From NCBI GenBank assembly GCA_963969395.1, contig OZ017795.1, positions 1,178,001 to 1,242,000 on the forward strand: 64,000 nucleotides of DNA. The letters run 5' to 3'. Origin of the DNA: Pseudoscleropodium purum (taxonomy: Eukaryota; Streptophyta; Bryopsida; Hypnales; Brachytheciaceae). Within the stretch, counting starts at the first letter, position 1. The number at the start of each line of letters is the position of its first letter. Both the position numbers and the translations under genes were made by a program. Positions 49,671-60,940 of this stretch are shown one piece after another. A model generated the notes under the pieces. The model was not told the DNA's origin and ran no database searches. It saw only the letters and a list, made by a program, of their open reading frames with translations.

Positions 49671-51260
49671 CTTGAGGAGAGCCTGGCTTTGGAGCGCAGA
49701 AGAATTCACGGCGACGTCGACGTTGGCGTTGGGGTTGGGGTTCATGGAGAGACCCCAAGCGGCGCCACTGGCACGCTTCTCACACCCAGCGTGAGCTGGA
49801 GCCCTCACCACCCAACAGTGGACCTCGTAGCGGTCCTCCAGGACTCTCTCTGTCTCTCCCGCCCTGAGAGAAAAATCAGTGTTAGGATCACCACTCAGAG
49901 CACCCAGTCAATAATTAACTAACCCAATGCATGATCCCATTGCAACTCATGCCAATGCATCCCAAACCGGCAGTATTCATATGGACTTGACCTTCCTTTT
50001 GGAAAGATCACGTGGCGGGATTCGAGAAAAAGGCAGCCCAAAGGGAGAGCCAGGGCGTAAAGGCAGAGTGCTCGAAACGCCAGCTCGTCAGGTGCCTTTT
50101 TCTCACGACACATGATTTCTGTTCAACTGCGATTTCGGGAGGCAGATTTTTCTCTTAAACCTAATTGCATCAATACTCGCTTTGTTGAGAGGGAGATTAT
50201 GCACCTGGTTAATTGAGGGCTTGCGGTTGCGCAACCCCGAGATCAATCTACTTCGGGTGCACGTATCCCATCCTTGTCAAGCGCTATGAATTCTGAGTCT
50301 CTCGAAGGGAACCAATCTCAGTTGTGATAAGACGCACATGTTTAATTTTCGAGCTCAGTCAGAAGACGGTAGCCGAATGTTATAGCGGTGGCGAGATAAA
50401 ACCAGGAATTTGGAATTGCAACATTCTGAACGTAGCCAGGCATCATCTATCTGATGCATCTTTCCTCGTAACGGTGTGCACCTGGCACGAGATTCGCAAA
50501 CCCTCACATTCGTTAACGCGGCGGATTTCACTGAATTTCGCATAGACTAAGTCGCCCAACTGGAACCTCAGATCTACGCAAGTCCTAGTTTCTAGTCCTC
50601 TGGGCACTAGAACGTCACCTGCAATTTCGGCACTCTAAACCCCGCCATTTTAACAAATATGACCACGTAACTGAGACTAACCTTCGAAATTTCGATACCC
50701 GCGGATTCAAGAACCTCTTCGTTCCAAAACAGCATGATCAGAGCGACAACAAGGCAACACGAGCAAACGCACTCCTAATCATGCCAGGCACAACCAAGCT
50801 CCGGAACTCCCGAATGAGAGCTAATTTCCTTTGCTAGTTTCTAGCAAGCGTTGCTTCTCAAGTTTCGGAACGGAGATTTAACAAATACAAGGAACGAACA
50901 GCCCGGGTAGGTTCCAAAAATCAAAAAACAAACGTGAAGACATGACAGCAGGCGAGAGATTCATCCAGACCGAGTTACAAGGGTGAAAGAGCGAGGAGAA
51001 TCGAAACAAACCTGGGAGTCAATTCAAGCGTTGTAGCAAGCACTGAACTTACTGCAGGAGCTTCGACATCCCTCGCCCGCCAGCCCCCTAGAACGAACAC
51101 CTCCTGTACTCAACAGATCTGAACCTCACTAAGCATACTCCTGATAACCACCCGTTGCAACAAAAACTCCTGGAGCTTGTTCCAGAATCTAGAATCAATG
51201 GCATGCGAGCAAGGCCGCCAGCTTCGCTCTCCGCGTGTCTATATTCAGCCTGGCCCGCTC
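49671..51260 (-). promoter_or_regulatory. Epimerase 5' UTR, probable leader intron and promoter
   Basis: On the minus strand a strong acceptor (GATTTTTCTCTCAG|GG, exon starting at 49863) and a strong donor (CTGCA|GTAAGTTC, exon ending at 51053) frame a likely 1.2-kb 5' UTR intron. The first exon would run from roughly 51250 to 51053, with a TATA-like GAATATAGAC near 51243 on the minus strand. An ATG 17 nt before the donor would read in frame through both exons into the protein, so an N-terminally extended form cannot be excluded. All of this is inferred from splice consensus only. Confidence 0.5.
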
Positions 51261-51941
51261 GGTTCGGCCGCTTCCTTGTCATGTTGCGATCAATTGCCTC
51301 TGGACCCAGCCAGCACTCACGCCTCCATTGCCATCATCATCATAATCTTCAGTCACTCACTGCTCGAAATTACTACTGACCTTCTTCATCTTCAATGCAA
51401 GTCCCTTGCCACTACAAAATCTTACTGCTTGTATTATTATTTATGATTATGGGTATGGTTGTGGTTTCCAGTCAGTGGTTCCAAGGTCTGACAATCGGCT
51501 TGAACGTGTCCTTTTCACTCTGGTGGCTATTTGGTTGGGTGTGCGATTCGTGTAAATCTGCTGCTATTTCGGGGGATCTGGCGTTGTGAATCGCCAGAAA
51601 TTTAGAAAGTCAACTGATTAGAAATTTGCATGATTCGTGGTGTTTTCTTTTTTCATTTTTCTTACTGTAGGAGTAGAGTGTCTGATCTTTTCTTGTTTTC
51701 TTGGTGGTAAAACAAATCAGTCAAATTGTGTTCATCCCATTCCTTACTTGTATATACTTGCATCCATAATATTATCTAAAATTATTAAACTTCATCCAAA
51801 ATTTGGCAAACTTACATTCCTCATAGATGATTTGGGTGGCTTCATCCAGTTTGTTTTCTTTCTTTTCTGATGTAAAGGCCGAAATCAGGTAAGATGTTGG
51901 CGAGAATTCACCAAGAAAAAAAACCCACTGGGAGCAACTGA
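51261..51941. other. Intergenic DNA upstream of the epimerase gene
   Basis: Mixed composition; hydrophobic short frames lack motifs. Nothing recognised. Confidence 0.4.
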
Positions 51942-52361
51942 ATGACGACGGATGACGTGACTGAGGATGTGTGCATTATTGGGCTTGCCGTGCTCGCCTG
52001 TGGTCTTGTAATAACTTATTACTCGTGTGGGTTTGGGCTTGACCCAGTGGCTGCCTGCACGTTGAGCTGCCTGAGCCTTTACAGGCGTTGTGGTAATGGA
52101 GCCTTTATTAGCGGTGGTTTGGAATTGCCGAAGTTTTGCGTGACCGTCGGTGTTGTGCTGCAGCTGCAAAGGGCCGGGACGGGAGCCTTTTGTAAAACCT
52201 GTGAAATTATTTGCGTGACGGGCGGTGAGCCGGTGAGTGAGAACCGACACTCTGGATCTGACATTTGTAGTGTTGCGGCAACTTCCGTCGTAGGCGAAGT
52301 CTGCACCCAATTTAAGTGTGTACCCCACCCTTGCACACACAATGCGTTCCAAAATTATTGA
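51942..52361 (+). other. Open stretch of uncertain status (139 codons, + strand)
   Basis: A Cys-rich frame is open on the plus strand, and a frame of similar length is open on the minus strand over nearly the same bases (51885-52352). The stretch is GC-richer than its surroundings. I recognise neither product, and a frame open on both strands is weak evidence. It could be a gene fragment or an island of unique DNA. Confidence 0.2.
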
Positions 52362-54259
52362 ATTGTCTAATCGTATGCCTAAATAGAATCTGATTGACTA
52401 ATTTTAGTAAGCACATACTTGACATTGTCAGATAAGAGCCTTGCAGGAGAATATTGGGAGGGACTTGGGAACATTTTTTCATCCACTTTGACTACCGGTA
52501 TGTGTCAAATCCTCCTCGTGCAAATGCTTCTTGTCATATGTCAAACAAGGTCTTCGGACTCTTGACATATTTACACCAGCTCTTAGAAAACGTCACCAAC
52601 ACATAAAAAAATTTAAGAAGGCACACCACTTTTCTACCCCACTTGTTACAACTCACTGTACGGTACTAACTTGTATACAAAAGCAAAAAGCAAAGTGATG
52701 ATATTTCAGAAAAATAGTATTCTGAGTTCTCCAAAGACTCCTCCAAAGACTGTTTATTTACAGGGGAAAGAAAGAGAGAAACCATACTGAGTCCAAAAGC
52801 ATATCGTGTACTTGGCATCTCAATTTCGGAGATGCTGTACCTTTTTTTTCTTGCACTGTTACAGATGCTCTCTCTCTCTCTCTTTCACTCTGCTTTGCCG
52901 GATGTCTCTTTTTTCTTTTCCAAGCAATGAGGGAAATTTTAGTCCCCATTTTCATTTGTTTGAAATAAATAAAAACTGAATTCAATCCAATTCAACAGTG
53001 CGCAACTTGGGTGTCAGATTTGACGGAGGAATCAGTTCCAATTCCACAGAAAATAATTCATCCCGATTCCTCAGGCCATGTGCTTGGAACCTGTCAAAGA
53101 ATGAAACTATAACGCACCCCGCAGTCTTCAAGAAACCATGATAGCAACCGGGTGTGAGGTAAAGCTTATTATGTTTTGGACCTTCTCGTGCATGATTGTG
53201 CTGCAAAATAGCTCTAGCCGACACACAAATAAAATTAAAAAATTAAAAAAATAGAGTGAGAGCAGCCCTCACTCCCCGCCATCACAACTGAAGTTCACTG
53301 ATGTATTCAATGTCCCCTGGCACTGATTTCAATTGGGTTTCGATGATGCAAGCTTCTTCTGCGATTGTCACTCTGACAGTCTCCAACAAGAATGCAATGG
53401 GAGGATAAGTCTACTAGATCGCCTGCATCAATGCGGACATCAATCTTCGGGATGATAGTGGCTGCAAAAGCAAAGGACAGTCAGAGATTGCGAAGTATTG
53501 TTTTTGTTTTTTGTTTTTTTTCTTCTTGAAACACACGGACAAATTTCATTGATAAGGAAAGAGTACACAGAACCAGAGGAACAAGTCCTTGGCGCATTGC
53601 AAAGTATGATTTCAAAGGATGGTTTTGAAATCTGGTGAAAACACCCAAAACTGTTAAAATGAGCAATTCCACATAGTTGGAGGTACCTTCTTCTAGAAAA
53701 ATTATGTTTTGTAGAATTGGGATTTTTGGAGGTGGCATGTAATTTCTATTAATTTTTTCCAAATGGATTGCTCCAAGTCACTTAAATTGTCGCCTACCTT
53801 GGTTCTATAACTGAAATCTAGAGAAATCAATAGCCAACCAATTGGAAGTAAATATGCGAACGGTTCAATGATACTTTTGGGTACACTTTGAATGGAAAGT
53901 CTTTATTTATTAGGAAAGATACACGGATGATTTTGGGTATTTTAATCTTTATCAACTTATAAGGTAGGAGCACTCTAATCTAAATGTGATCATCAAAGCA
54001 ATGCTTAAAAAGATAAATTGCAAAAGTAGGACCAATGATTCCTCTTATAAACAATTTTTTGCTTAAAAAGTAATGAATTTTTTTATAGAAAATATTTGGT
54101 GAGATGTTCTTCCTTTTCACGTGGATGAGATGGCTAAATTGCTACCAAATCGCTATTTTGGATGAATAAATGCATTTTCATCCATACGTTATAGGTTTCA
54201 TCCATTTCCATGGATGTAAAGAGCTTTGTCACTCCAATGAAGATCTCTTTCTGCACTGC
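52362..54259. other. Intergenic DNA, no gene recognised
   Basis: A minus-strand frame at 52982-53224 (contains LYLTPGCYHGF and ELELIPPSNLTP) has some protein-like texture but matches no family I know. The minus-strand frame 53481-53762 also has no motif. Short GA/CT runs occur near 52870. Confidence 0.4.
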
Positions 54260-54600
54260 CTAAAATAAATGGAAAAAAAAAACAAAAAAAAACTGAGTAG
54301 GACCCACTCGTATTTATCTTATTTATTTCCAACTAAGGCAGACATTCAATTTGGAATCGAGCATGTTCTGTTATGGGCCTGGTCTGTTCCCCACGTTGAC
54401 GAATTGGGAAGTTGCACGTGGCATGGAGGGGGTGGGTTTCCGAAGCACCTTCCGTCGTCCGTCGGTTCCAATCAGTTCACTGACGGAGTCCGTCGATAGT
54501 CGCTTTCTTCGAGTCCGTCCGTCCGTCCGTCCGTCTCTCTCGGAGAACCCCACCACGGACACCACTGGTAACTTAACTAGTAAGATAAGGTAGGAAACCC
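54260..54600. other. GC-rich island with (GTCC)5
   Basis: The stretch from about 54370 to 54600 is clearly GC-richer than its flanks and contains a five-unit GTCC tandem at 54513-54532 plus CACGTGG (G-box-like) near 54413. No supported gene follows within reach. Confidence 0.4.
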
Positions 54601-55074
54601 TAATGTAAACTGGTTCAATAATGGACCATTAGTTTCTCGTGTGAACCAAAAGATTCCATGAGCTTAGAATTCAGCCTCGGCCATCCCACCCGACCCGTGC
54701 CGGTTCTCTTTGATTTTAGTTTTTTAATTTTTTCTTAGTTTTTTAGCTTTGGTTTTTTTAGTTTTTATTTGACGAAATACTTTATTTGGACAAGATACAA
54801 ACAAGATTATTTGTCCTTAGGCTGAACCGTCCATGTGAACCGGACTAGTTGTACTCCCTGGCTTTTTCTCTTTTTAATGCTCACTGTTTTTACTAAAACA
54901 AACACAACAAGATTAATTTGTGATTTGTTTGTGAATATGTCCGAAGTACATTCTTAAAATATAAGTATTTAACCCATGGAAGATCAAAGGCCTTTTTTGA
55001 GCTTGTAGGAATTTGCTCTAAATTAAAACAAAGAAAAGCATTTCGATAAGTTGTAAAAATTCAAAGTAGATATG
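54601..55074. other. Intergenic DNA
   Basis: Nothing recognised. Confidence 0.45.
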
Positions 55075-55941
55075 TTAACCCCTAATTATTTTCTTATTTT
55101 TTGAAAAAAAATTTGAAGATAGAAAAATTGATTCGCTTTGTGGGAATATAATTTTTCTTCAATTAGTGCCTAGGAACAAAACTTATGCCCAAATAAGCTC
55201 AAAACAAGGGACAAGGGGTAGCAAATAAAATTTCAAAAATTTATATTTTAAAATTAAATTTTTTTTTCCGTCATAGATTATATTTGTGTGTACTTTGATT
55301 CATTACACTTGGATTATTTATGAGAAAGTTATGGACAATCTTTTTTTTCGGGCAATTAGAGCATCTTCTAGAAAAAAAATAACTTGTAGAATTCATTTTT
55401 GAATGCAATTCTTACAATTTTAAAAAAGAAAAGTTCTACATGGTTTATCTTGCTTGCTAGAACAATCTCACCATTGGGATTAGTGCATTTTAATTCCCTT
55501 TTAGAGATATTAATAATTTAGATTTTCCTTCTTTCTCATACCTACTTTTATTTAACAATTTTTTAAAGAATGAAAATGAAGTTTTTTTAAATTATTATTT
55601 TTTTCCTAAACTCTCAACTCAATTCTGTACCATACAAATTTGAAGCTCAAAACTCTATAGCACAAAATATTTAAGTTAAAAATGTTCAAAGTCAAAAAAT
55701 CTAGTCCCGTAATGTGCTGAAAAACTTGTTTTTTCTACTTTAAACTCAGATATCTTGCAATCTATGCGGTCAAAAATTCTGAAATTTTTTCTACACATTC
55801 TCATACTAGTTAGGTATAAGATCCTACGATTATATGTGATAAAAAAAACAATTTTTAATTTTTTTTTACCTTTTGCTATAGAAATGGCAGTTCTGAGTGG
55901 TTTTTGGCAAAAAAAAAAGGCCTTGGTCCTTTAGGGGTTAA
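55075..55941 (-). mobile_element. TTAA-bounded 0.9-kb repeat, copy C
   Basis: On the minus strand it starts TTAACCCCTAAAGGACCAAGG and ends AATTAGGGGTTAA. It shares TAGATTGCAAGATAT-type blocks with A and D, and GGTGAGATTGTTCTAGCAAGC and CTCTAATTGCCC with copy E. It therefore bridges two subgroups of the family. Confidence 0.72.
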
Positions 55942-56639
55942 AGATTGCATAGGAAAAAGAAAACACAATGATATCACTCACAGATTGAAAGATTACAACG
56001 GTTGAACACGAGGGTATTAAACCTATGAAAATTTTTGGAAGTCTTTCAATCTTCTTTTCACATGTCAAATCTAAAAAATTGGTCACCCAAAAAGTATGAA
56101 GTTAAGGGACATAGTATGCATAATCTTTCAAAACTTGTGACTTAAAATGTACGACTTTGCAAAATTTCTTCTACAATTTTTAAGAATCAATTTTTAATGT
56201 GAAATTTTCTCTAAGATCTAATATATTTGAATCTCATTTCCTAGAGCTTTGAACCCTATAGAAAGTCAAGATTGCATTGGACACCCTTGCACAAAATCTT
56301 GAATAGAAAAATCTTAATCTATCATTTTTTAAATTGGATTTTTGATGCTAAAACTAGACTTTGAAAATAATTTTTTGAAAAATAAAAACTACTAAAAATA
56401 GCAAATTGGTTAGATTTTACTTAAGATCAAAGTATTGTCAACACCATAATTAAGTGTCTTAAGCATTTAAGGGGGTAAGAATATAGTATTTTCCTAGCAA
56501 TTTTGACATTCAAGTGCCTAATATTTAATTACAATTCAAGAAAAAGGGTAGGCAAGACTGAAATTTAATTTGGACTATTTAAGAAACATTCAAAACTATA
56601 CAAGGTAGAAGAATTTGGCAAGTATTTTGGGTAATTCAT
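55942..56639. other. Intergenic DNA with old dispersed repeat
   Basis: The part at about 56005-56420 resembles 23715-24110 within the giant inverted repeat spacer. No coding signature is seen. Confidence 0.5.
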
Positions 56640-57572
56640 TTAACCCCTATAGTTCCTTGTCTATGTTTTCACCAAAAACGCTCCAAAACTACCGTTTTCA
56701 GGACAAGTACCAAAAAACATTTTAAAACATTTTGGACACATTCGACCATAGGATCTTGTACTAAAAAAAATTTGAGAAGATGTGGAAATATATTAGAAAC
56801 TTTCACCGCATAGATTACAAGATAATAGCGTTTCAATTGACAAAAAAACTTTTTTCGGTCCTACAAAAAACCGGTCAGCTGCACTTCACAAGGTCATATT
56901 TGTATGAAAAAATTTCCAAAATCGTTGCAATTCTTTGGATTCATTCTTCAAGGCAAGTTGGCTACATGCTTGAAAAATTTCAGATCATTTGAAATTGTAC
57001 AGCATATAGGAAAAGAATAGTAAGAAGAAAGGAATAGAAAATGAATCAAAATACTAAATTGTTAATAATTTAGTTATGTAATTGAAAAATGCCAATCCCA
57101 ATGGTTGTAATGTTTTAGTAAACAATCTTTACCTAATATGTTTATATTTTTTTTCAAAAATATTGAAAATTGAGTTCTATAAAGAACTTCAAAGTTTATT
57201 TTGGAGTAGAGTATCCATAGTCGCCCACAAACTAAAACACTTCATAACTTTTGACTCATTGATCAAAATAGAATGATTCAAAGCTTTCTATGTATATATA
57301 AATCTAGAAAATTAATTTCAAATTTTTATTTTTAAAGAAAGTGATTTTTTCAAATTTACTCGAACTACTTGAGTTGAGAAATAAATTACATATTAGGCCA
57401 TAATTTTTTATTTATATTTCCAAATGTCTTGAAATTTAGTGCACGTGGAAAATATTCCTTGTCCACATCTTCTATTAAAATTTGAGCCAAAAATATAGAA
57501 ATCTCCACGCACATGCACCTACCCCAAAAAATTATGTTGCCAAAAAACGTACCTTGGTCCTTTAGAGGTTAA
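56640..57572 (+). mobile_element. TTAA-bounded 0.9-kb repeat, copy D
   Basis: It starts TTAACCCCTATAGTTCCTTG and ends TTGGTCCTTTAGAGGTTAA. This is the best-preserved plus-strand copy; it aligns with A and B throughout. Non-coding. Confidence 0.78.
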
Positions 57573-58112
57573 TGGACTCCAAGAGGACAAGAAGTTGTAT
57601 GTTGATAGAATATAGAGATATGATTTTTATATGTAATCAACACATGTTCCCATAGAAGGATATCATGACTTCTTCCTCCATCAACTACAAATTCTAAATA
57701 TTAGGCAAGATAGAGGGGGGGATTTTCTTTTAATTAGGCAAGAATTATTATTTTATTAACCAAAGCTACTAGTAAGATATGGTATGAGAACTTAAGACTA
57801 ATTCTCAATATACTTATTTTTAACATTTCTACCCAAAGTACATGCAAAGTGAATTGGAAATCTCCTTTTGACTCCCAACAAGATTCAATAATAATTTAGA
57901 CAATTGAATTGTGAAATCAATTGGTTATTTTGTCAATTTTAAGTGAAGATACCTTGCAAATCATTTTGGACCACTTTTTATTGAGAATAATGACAATATT
58001 ATGTAGAAATTTTTTATAAGATTTGAGCATCCATAATCAGTATTGCCCAAAATGCAACATCAACAATTGGACTCAAAAGTGGTACTAAAATGTAAATATA
58101 GGTATTGATGAC
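57573..58112. other. AT-rich spacer between TTAA-bounded copies D and E
   Basis: Nothing recognised. Confidence 0.45.
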
Positions 58113-59012
58113 TTAACCTCTAAAGTCCTAAGGCCAAATTTTTTTGTCAAAATCAACTCAAAATGCTTGTTCTACTACATTCACCTAAGAAAATAAGAAA
58201 AAGTTGTTTTTTAGAATCTAACACCTAAGAATTTACACTTCACTTGTTTTAGAGCATGTGGTAAGAATTTCACAAAGTTTTAATATAGAAATTTGAAGAT
58301 ATTAGCATTCAAAGTTGGAAAAAGAAGTTTCTTCAAATGTTGGCCTATAATTTTAGATGACTTTGACGACCATTTGTAGAAAAATTTGTACTATAGCCTT
58401 TGAATTTAAAAGAATTGTGTTGAAAAATTAAGTTTAAATTCTAGGAAAAAAAATTCAAGAAAAAACCACTTGATTTTTATTCTTTAGAAATTGTTAAATA
58501 GAATTAGTTCCAAGATTGAAAAAAAAATCATTAATAGCTCTAAGATGGACTTGAAACATTCTAATTTCAATGGTGAGATTGTTTTAGCAAGCAAACTTAA
58601 CATTGTCAAACAATTTTTTTTGAAAAACTGTAAAAATTGCATTAAAAAATGAATCCTGTAAATTTGTTTTTTAATAAGATACTCTAATTGCCCCCAAAAT
58701 GAGATCATTTGTAACTTTCATACAACAAATCCAAACGGAAATGAATCAAAGCTTCCTATGTATACAAAATTACAAAATTACAATTTCAAATTTTAAAATT
58801 AAATTTTTTTTGTGTATGTAGATTTTTCCTTGCTACACCAAAAAAAAGATTTTTGTGCCAAAACTCTTGCTTCCAAGCACCTTTTGAAATAAAAATTATA
58901 TGTCCTCAAAGCTAATATCTTTTTCTATCTTCACAAAAAATTTCAAAAAAATCATGATGAATATTGAAATTATAGGAGCCTACCCAAAATCCATTTTGTC
59001 CTTTAAAGGGAC
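58113..59012 (+). mobile_element. TTAA-bounded 0.9-kb repeat, copy E
   Basis: It starts TTAACCTCTAAAGTCCTAAGG. The 3' end is decayed (TTTTGTCCTTTAAAGGGA) and lacks a clean TTAA. The interior matches copy C best (GGTGAGATTGTTTTAGCAAGC, CTCTAATTGCCCCC, AATGAATCAAAG). Confidence 0.65.
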
Positions 59013-60280
59013 AATGGGATTGCAGAAATTAAAATGTACATAGTCAATCAAATCTTATCTCAATCTCAATCTTATAAGAGTCTATAGTTTAACTAGATTT
59101 TGGCAAAGTAATTGTACCATCACCCTCAAGTCTACAAAATTAATTATAGTGTGAGGACAAATAGTACAATTTAATTAGAATAAAAAGATATCTATTTTAT
59201 AAAATTTGGTGATTGTCACCCCGCTATTGAAATTTCTATAGAAAGAATTTTGAAATATTTTTGGAGATGTCGATTGAAAGAGGGATGGACATATAAAATA
59301 TCTACACATTTATGAAATCAAATTTTAAAAATTCACCACCAATTGTTTTTCAATCATTTATCATGTAAAACCATGAATATCGGATGAAATAATTTATCCA
59401 CAACAAAGTTTTATTTTTTGAAATTGAAATTTGGTATGCTTAATTGTAATTGAATGTAATGATAATTATATATGAAAAATATTACAAATTAAATTATATA
59501 TTAGAGTTAATTGTAATGGTTGTCTTCAGTTGTATCAACGGTGCTAAAAGAAGGTTTATTAACTAAGGATAATACTCCCTTTGTCCTAAAATGATCTTAG
59601 TGGACAAAATGTTCCAAATTAGGGTTGGAAATAACATTTAAAAAAACTATTTTACATTGTAGATAGAGTTTGGTGCACTCCTATCACCTTAGAAACTATA
59701 AATTATAAAGCCTTTTTCAAAATGCAATTTTGGAATACTAAAAAGTATAATTTTTAGGGCACTTTCAAAGAGCACCAATGGATATTCAATTGTTGAATGC
59801 AAGGTCATTATTTTGTGGGTAGTTTATATGGGCCAAAGTCCATGTTTTGACCTTTATTCTTCCTCCTAGAGCTTCATTCCCTTCAATCAAGCAACACTCA
59901 AAGAGATGCAAAAAAACATCAAAAACAAATATCATTGATTAGCCCGTCCTCAGTTGTTTCATCCATCTTCCAATCAATAATTGCATAGATGGAAGGAGAA
60001 CTACTACTCAAAGTTATTGTTTTCCTAGTCCCGTAGAGCAATTGAAAGTTCAATATGATTGATTCGCAATGTCACAAAGAGTACCATGAAGATAATTTTG
60101 GAACAACCCTAAAATAAAAATAAATAAAAACACCAAACCCCATTGACCCCAATTTTGGTGCTCCAAGGAGTTTCGTCCTCAATTTTTTCTCTCAAAACTA
60201 TGATTCCCTAGTCCTACATTGCACACACTTTATTTTACAATTACCTCTATAATGAAGAATTCTTTGAATGGCACGAATAG
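59013..60280. other. AT-rich intergenic DNA
   Basis: A Stowaway-like end, TACTCCCTTTGTCCTAAAAT, lies at 59573-59592; no partner end was found. Otherwise no gene or RNA is seen. Confidence 0.45.
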
Positions 60281-60940
60281 GCATGTTGTATCATCGTTAC
60301 CCCCACACCAACTGTACAGTGCACGAGGTATACCGTGTACACGTGGACATGAAAGAAAAGTGCTGAAGCTCACCGGCAACGAGCAGGATCCGATTCCTAC
60401 TAATAATTCAAATACCGGCCGTAATAACGTGGCCCCTCGTCACTTTGTGTTAAAATGAACTTATTATTAGTTTCCGAATAATTCTTCTCCACCAATCACC
60501 GCAGCCAGATGGTGGAATTGTGGAAAGCCCATGAGAATTGTGCTTCCTCTATTGCGGGGGGAATCTGTCAGAAAGCGACTGTCGGCCACGCTGGTGGACT
60601 GGGGGTTGGTTGGTAGATGTGGGGCGGAAATGACGGGGGGGATGGCAGGGAGGACACCCACGGGACCGACGGAGGGGACCCACGGCAGACGGAACTGGAA
60701 GGGTCCCGGTCCCGGTCCCGGTCCCGGTGGCGGCGTTGACAGTGCGGTACAGTGGCACGTGGCTGCGTTCAGGGAATTGGGGGAGATTGGTCGGCTATAA
60801 GGAAAGGGAAGGCCATACCGTGATACCGGAAAGCTGGCTGAACAATGTTCTGTACAGGGGAAACACCCAAAACCGACCCATCACCACTGATTTCAAGCCT
60901 CACTGCCAGTCACTTAGTTTGTTGCCATTTTGCAACTAGA
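60281..60940. other. GC-rich island with GGTCCC hexamer repeat
   Basis: The DNA is unusually GC-rich between about 60480 and 60800. It includes a four-unit (GGTCCC) tandem at about 60703-60726, GGCACGTGGC near 60752 and a TATA-like GGCTATAAGG at 60792-60801. It looks like a promoter or a foreign repeat, but no supported gene lies downstream. Open frames here are Gly/Pro-rich consequences of composition. Confidence 0.4.

Noticed and set aside
49494..49922. Plus-strand 142-aa frame over epimerase exon 1
   Set aside because: No motif; the opposite strand carries the conserved PSTPGK segment and good splice sites.
60531..60800. Gly/Pro-rich plus-strand frame
   Set aside because: It follows from the GGTCCC repeat and GC-rich composition; no domain.
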